Below are positions 12,319-15,279 of a stretch of DNA of 15,279 nucleotides, piece after piece. How positions within the stretch are numbered: position 1 is the stretch's first letter; each line of letters starts with the position of its first letter. Under the pieces are notes generated by a model. That model was given only the letters and a program-made list of their open reading frames with translations, had not been told where the DNA came from and did no database searches. The position numbers and the translations under genes were made by a program. The stretch is from Pseudomonadota bacterium (GTDB taxonomy: Bacteria > Pseudomonadota > Alphaproteobacteria > Rhizobiales > Xanthobacteraceae), in the NCBI GenBank assembly GCA_023432885.1, contig JAEZEU010000255.1:1-15279 (forward strand). Reading direction: 5' to 3'.

Positions 12319-13710
12319 TCACGGCAGCGTCGCCGCGATCACTTCCTTCAACAGCCGCGCGACGCCCTCGATATCGCCGGTAGGATCGATGGAATCGCCC
12401 AGCCGCACCACGACCATGCGCTGCGACGGCATGATCACGATGCGCTGTCCCAACAGGCCGGACGCAAAGAACGAATCGCGCGGGAAGCCGAGCGACACGC
12501 GGCCTTTGGCGTTCGGATGATCGCTTCGGTTGGTGAAGAATCCCGCGGCATAATCGCTGTCGAGCGTCGCAGCCGCGCAGAAATCCACCCAGTCCGGATG
12601 CAGGACCTTCCTTTCGCCGACCACGCCGTCGTTGAGATAGAGCATGCCGAGCTTCGCCCAGTCGCGCGCGCTGGCCAGCATGTAGTTCGCACCCTGCAAG
12701 GTGCCGGCGCCGTCGAATTCGAGCGTGACATGGCGCATGCCGAGAGGATTGAACAATTCGCGCCAGGCAAAGGCGAGTGTCTGCTCCGGTCCGCCGGTCA
12801 GATCCCGGACAATACGCGCCAGGATCTGGGTGGTGGCGCCTGAGTAATGAAAGCGCGTGCCGATCGGCGCGATCATCTTCGTGTTGATGGCATATGTGGA
12901 CATGTCGTTATGCAGATACATCCGGGTCGACGGATCGAACCCGGAATTGGTCTCGTCTAGGTCAAGACCTGAGGTCATGCGCATGAGATGCTCGACCTCG
13001 ATCTCGCGGCGCGGATCGCCGGCGCCGCGCCATTCAGGGATCGGCGCGGGCAGGGAAGGTGATGTCAGGCCCTGCTGCGTGAGAACGCCGATCAAGGCAT
13101 TGATCATCGAGTTGGTCAGGGAGAAGCCGGACAGCTGCGTTTCCACGCCGATCCCCGGCGCGTAGCGTTCGGCAATCACCTTGCCGTCACGCACCACTAC
13201 CACGGCCCTGGTGCGACGAAACGGCGTGGCGGGCTCTTCGAAGGCATGATCCAGCGCGGCCTTGAGCGCGGGATCGGTAGGCTCGACCACGGCTGGTCCG
13301 GCAATTTCGGGCAACAGTGGCGGCGTCTTCGGCACCCTCAATGCTTCGACGTCGCTCTTCAGGAGGTAGGGCTCCTTCGTGCCGAGTTGCTCCACACAAC
13401 CGAAGCCCTCATGGAATAAGGCGCGGCTCCTGAAAAGTCCCAGCGCCGAGGCGTCTACCGTTCCGGCTTTCCGATCGATCCGCAAATTCATCACGTGACG
13501 CAGGCGCCGGAAGCCGGGCCGTTCCAGCGTCTCGGCAAATACGGTCTGCGGGTCAAGTCCGGAAACGAAGGTCTTCGAGCAGACGATATGCGCCACACCC
13601 CCGGTGGCAAGACGAATGGCGCGGTCGGGCCGGAAATGGATGCAAAGTCCTGCAAGCGCCGCCGGCACCAGGGCAAGGGCGGCGGCGAGGATCCATTTCC
13701 AGGACGTCAC
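12319..13710 (-). CDS. Serine hydrolase, beta-lactamase (class C/6-aminohexanoate-dimer hydrolase-like) family, SxxK altered
   Basis: This 463-residue protein has an N-terminal hydrophobic segment (5-22, signal peptide or anchor), an unassigned region to about 150, and a beta-lactamase-fold domain to the end. Family marks are RAVVVVRDGKVIAERY (168-183), LMRMTSGLDLDE (242-253), FHYSGATTQILARI (287-300) with the Y289-S290-G291 catalytic-Tyr motif, LGMLYLNDG, and FFASGLLGQRIVIMP (414-428), the third motif. The first motif, normally S-x-x-K, reads S197-L-T-N200: the lysine codon is AAC (13113-13111), so the usual general base is missing. It may be inactive or use another base. The start is GTG 13710, with GGAGA 5 bases upstream. 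It follows the SDR gene by 35 bp on the same strand, so the two are likely co-transcribed. Confidence 0.85.
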   Translation of the reverse strand: MTSWKWILAAALALVPAALAGLCIHFRPDRAIRLATGGVAHIVCSKTFVSGLDPQTVFAETLERPGFRRLRHVMNLRIDRKAGTVDASALGLFRSRALFHEGFGCVEQLGTKEPYLLKSDVEALRVPKTPPLLPEIAGPAVVEPTDPALKAALDHAFEEPATPFRRTRAVVVVRDGKVIAERYAPGIGVETQLSGFSLTNSMINALIGVLTQQGLTSPSLPAPIPEWRGAGDPRREIEVEHLMRMTSGLDLDETNSGFDPSTRMYLHNDMSTYAINTKMIAPIGTRFHYSGATTQILARIVRDLTGGPEQTLAFAWRELFNPLGMRHVTLEFDGAGTLQGANYMLASARDWAKLGMLYLNDGVVGERKVLHPDWVDFCAAATLDSDYAAGFFTNRSDHPNAKGRVSLGFPRDSFFASGLLGQRIVIMPSQRMVVVRLGDSIDPTGDIEGVARLLKEVIAATLP

Positions 13711-13745
13711 TTAGGTCTCCGGCGCCGACCCGAGGTGTATGGTCC

Positions 13746-14642
13746 TTATCGCGGTGTCTGCGCCGCGCCAATCGACCCCACGGGCTGCACCGTCACGCCA
13801 GGCGGCGGCACGTCATCGTCAGGCACGAAGAAATCCGTCATCAGCGGCGAAGCGCGGTCGACGCGATAAGGCTCGAAATCCCTCACCCCACTGGCGTAGA
13901 GGACCGTGTCGTCGATGCAGAAGTTGCCGGTGAATTCGCGCGACGGCTTGGTGAGGATGACATACGCCGCATCGCCCATGATCTCCGGCGTGCGGCTCAT
14001 GCGTATCATGGCATCGCCGCCGAGGAGATTGCCGACCGCCGCCGTCGCGATGGGCGTGCGCGGCCACAGCGCGTTGACGGCGACGCCCGCGCTCCTCAAT
14101 TCGCCCGATAGGCCCAGCACGCACATGCTCATGCCGTATTTCGCCATGGTGTAGGCGGTGGAGTGCTCGAACCATTTCACCTTCATGTCGAGCGGCGGGG
14201 ACAGCATAAGGATGTGCGGATTTGCCGCCTTCTTAAGATGCGGGATGCAGTATTTCGACACCATGAAGGTGCCGCGGCTGTTGATGCCCATCATCAGGTC
14301 GAACCGCTTCATGTCGGTTGCCTGCGAATTTGTGAGGCTGATGGCGCTGGCATTGTTGACGCAGATATCGATACCGCCGAACTCGGCGACGGTCTTTTCG
14401 ACCGCGTCCAGGACCTGCGCTTCGTCGCGGATATCGCAGACGATCGGCAGCGCCTTGCCGCCGGCGGCGCGCACCTCGTCGGCGGCCGTGTAGATGGTGC
14501 CTTTCAACCGCGGATGCGGCTCGGTGGTCTTGGCCGCGATCGCGACATTGGCGCCGTCCCGCGCCGCCCGCAGCGCAATCGCAAGCCCGATGCCGCGGCT
14601 CGCACCCGAGATGAACAGCGTCTTGCCTTTGAGCGATGCCAT
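13746..14642 (-). CDS. SDR family oxidoreductase, HSDL2-like
   Basis: This is a classical short-chain dehydrogenase/reductase of 298 residues with all key residues present. They are GASRGIG (13-19), CDIRDE (69-74, adenine contact), VNNASA (95-100), S148 in LMLSPP and Y164-T-M-A-K168 for catalysis. The insertion after the cofactor loop (AAKTTEPHPRLKGTIYTAADEV) and the segment WPRTPIATAAVGNLLGG are what I associate with the hydroxysteroid dehydrogenase-like protein 2 group. That group oxidises or reduces hydroxy or keto groups with NAD(P); its natural substrate is unclear. The C-terminal tail (VPDDDVPPPG) is extra. I start at ATG 14642 with GGAG 7 bases upstream; an upstream in-frame ATG at 14711 adds low-complexity sequence. 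It precedes the serine hydrolase by 35 bp. Confidence 0.88.
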   Translation of the reverse strand: MASLKGKTLFISGASRGIGLAIALRAARDGANVAIAAKTTEPHPRLKGTIYTAADEVRAAGGKALPIVCDIRDEAQVLDAVEKTVAEFGGIDICVNNASAISLTNSQATDMKRFDLMMGINSRGTFMVSKYCIPHLKKAANPHILMLSPPLDMKVKWFEHSTAYTMAKYGMSMCVLGLSGELRSAGVAVNALWPRTPIATAAVGNLLGGDAMIRMSRTPEIMGDAAYVILTKPSREFTGNFCIDDTVLYASGVRDFEPYRVDRASPLMTDFFVPDDDVPPPGVTVQPVGSIGAAQTPR

Positions 14643-14807
14643 GGGGAGACTCCGTGAGCGGGGCAGATAGGCCCCCATTGCGGGGAAGGGCTGGGGAGAG
14701 CGGTAAGCCACAAAAGCTGATGGTAGACCTGAGGCGTGATCGCTTCAATGAATGGCGACCTGGTCGAGGCGCTTCACGCTCAGCAACATTCAGCGGAGCA
14801 AGCGGCG

Positions 14808-14855
14808 CCCCTCTCCCTAACCCTCTCCTCGCAAGGGGGCGCACCGGGGGGAGAG
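14808..14855. repeat. Palindromic repeat with CTCTCCC arms
   Basis: CTCTCCC (14811-14817) pairs with GGGAGAG (14848-14854). Within it CCCTC... and ...GGGGG arms face each other around TCGCAA. The wording (CCCTCTCCCTAACCCTCTCC followed by a GGGGGCG core) is that of a short intergenic repeat common in many proteobacterial genomes. It lies in the gene-poor stretch 14643-15181, which otherwise holds only the transposase remnant and small frames without recognisable content. Confidence 0.6.
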
Positions 14856-15078
14856 AACCTATCCGCCGGTTCCTTACGGACATCAGTACTGTCGACCGGG
14901 CTCATATTGCCCCCGCCGCCCATGCTCCTCGTGTCCGCGGATCGGGTGCGCCACCGGACTGCCGATCTCGGTGCCGATCGCGCGCCACACTGCCGCGTCA
15001 GCATCTCGCGAGAATGCCGCACACCGGCCGGCGACACCCGGCGATCGGTGATGATCCGGGAGTAACTCCGCCGTTCCA

Positions 15079-15180
15079 TTGGCCCCTGGCCGACGGGATG
15101 CCCAATTCGGCCAAGTGCCCGCCCAAGGCGTCGCCTATCATCGTGCGCTGCCGCGCCAGCAATTGCCGGATCAGCCTCGT
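15079..15180 (-). pseudogene. IS110-family transposase fragment
   Basis: On minus the frame from about 15180 reads RLIRQLLARQRTMIGDALGG and continues HLAELGIPSARGQ. This resembles the helical segment after the DEDD catalytic domain of IS110/IS1111-type transposases (pattern L-x-x-R-Q-R-T-x-x-x-N-x-L-R-x-x-L-x-E-x-G). Only about 34 residues remain: there is no start codon or catalytic domain, and the match stops near 15079. It abuts the stop codon of the TspO-like gene. It is a dead remnant of an old insertion. Confidence 0.55.
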
Positions 15181-15181
15181 G

Positions 15182-15279
15182 TTAGTTCAGCCGCCAGATC
15201 GCGCCATTAAGCAACGAAGCGAATGCCACCCAGGCGGCGTAGGGCACGAACAGGAGCGAAGCGATCTTGTCCTGTCGCC
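15182..15279 (-). CDS. TspO/MBR family protein, C-terminal end (partial)
   Basis: The frame enters from the right edge and ends at TAA 15184-15182. The 31 visible residues read RQDKIASLLFVPYAAWVAFA, then SLLNGAIWRLN. LFVPYxAWVxFAxxLNxxIWRLN is the closing transmembrane helix of the TspO/MBR (peripheral benzodiazepine receptor) family, including the conserved W and N residues. These five-helix membrane proteins bind porphyrins and cholesterol-like ligands and are linked to tetrapyrrole control in alphaproteobacteria. The rest of the gene is outside the window. Confidence 0.8.
   Translation of the reverse strand, partial: RQDKIASLLFVPYAAWVAFASLLNGAIWRLN

Noticed and set aside
14736..15065. 109-residue plus frame in the right-hand gap
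   Set aside because: It crosses a palindromic repeat, has no ribosome site or known motif, and its composition is that of a random GC-rich frame.

Overview
The window looks like chromosomal DNA of a high-GC alphaproteobacterium, most likely Bradyrhizobium or a close relative (Rhodopseudomonas/Afipia group). This rests on the general GC-rich codon use, the cobS-acetyltransferase-cobT arrangement, the style of the short palindromic intergenic repeats (arms such as CGTCATTCCGG) and the identifiable protein families. No database was searched; all names come from motifs read in the translations.

Layout. (1) 1-887: the 3' end of a citrate synthase family gene on plus, facing a DedA-family membrane protein on minus, only 2 bp apart. 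(2) 1171-5540, plus: a compact cluster cobS, a GNAT acetyltransferase, cobT, then a Tat-exported phytase-like esterase. Gaps are 2 bp, an ATGA overlap and 4 bp, so this reads as one operon. CobS and CobT are the ATPase-side subunits of the aerobic cobaltochelatase; CobN is not in the window. (3) 9644-5546, minus: DUF2239 protein, glutathione-type DsbA-family isomerase, SDR, ketopantoate-reductase-like protein and metallo-beta-lactamase-fold hydrolase. The last four probably form a small catabolic or detoxification unit with its own promoter near 9000-9028. (4) 9645-9830: a divergent regulatory region with a striking TATACCCGGGTATA palindrome between the DUF2239 gene and a glutathione S-transferase (9831-10496, plus). 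(5) 10497-12318: an accessory insert of visibly lower GC. It holds a DUF3800 protein, a broken small ORF with a terminator, and a Cas2/SinR-like protein with a structured leader. (6) 14642-12319, minus: an HSDL2-like SDR followed by a serine-hydrolase-fold protein whose SxxK lysine is Asn. (7) 14643-15279: a gene-poor stretch with a palindromic repeat, an IS110-type transposase fragment and the C-terminal end of a TspO/MBR protein.

The most interesting part is region 5. A Cas2-fold protein and a DUF3800 protein (probable RNase-H-like fold) sit together without any CRISPR array. The Cas2-like gene starts at TTG behind a strong Shine-Dalgarno that an 8-bp hairpin can bury. Further points worth a look are the two enzymes with substituted catalytic residues (SDR Tyr to Phe, serine hydrolase Lys to Asn), the acetyltransferase embedded in the cobaltochelatase operon, and several unassigned operator-like palindromes.
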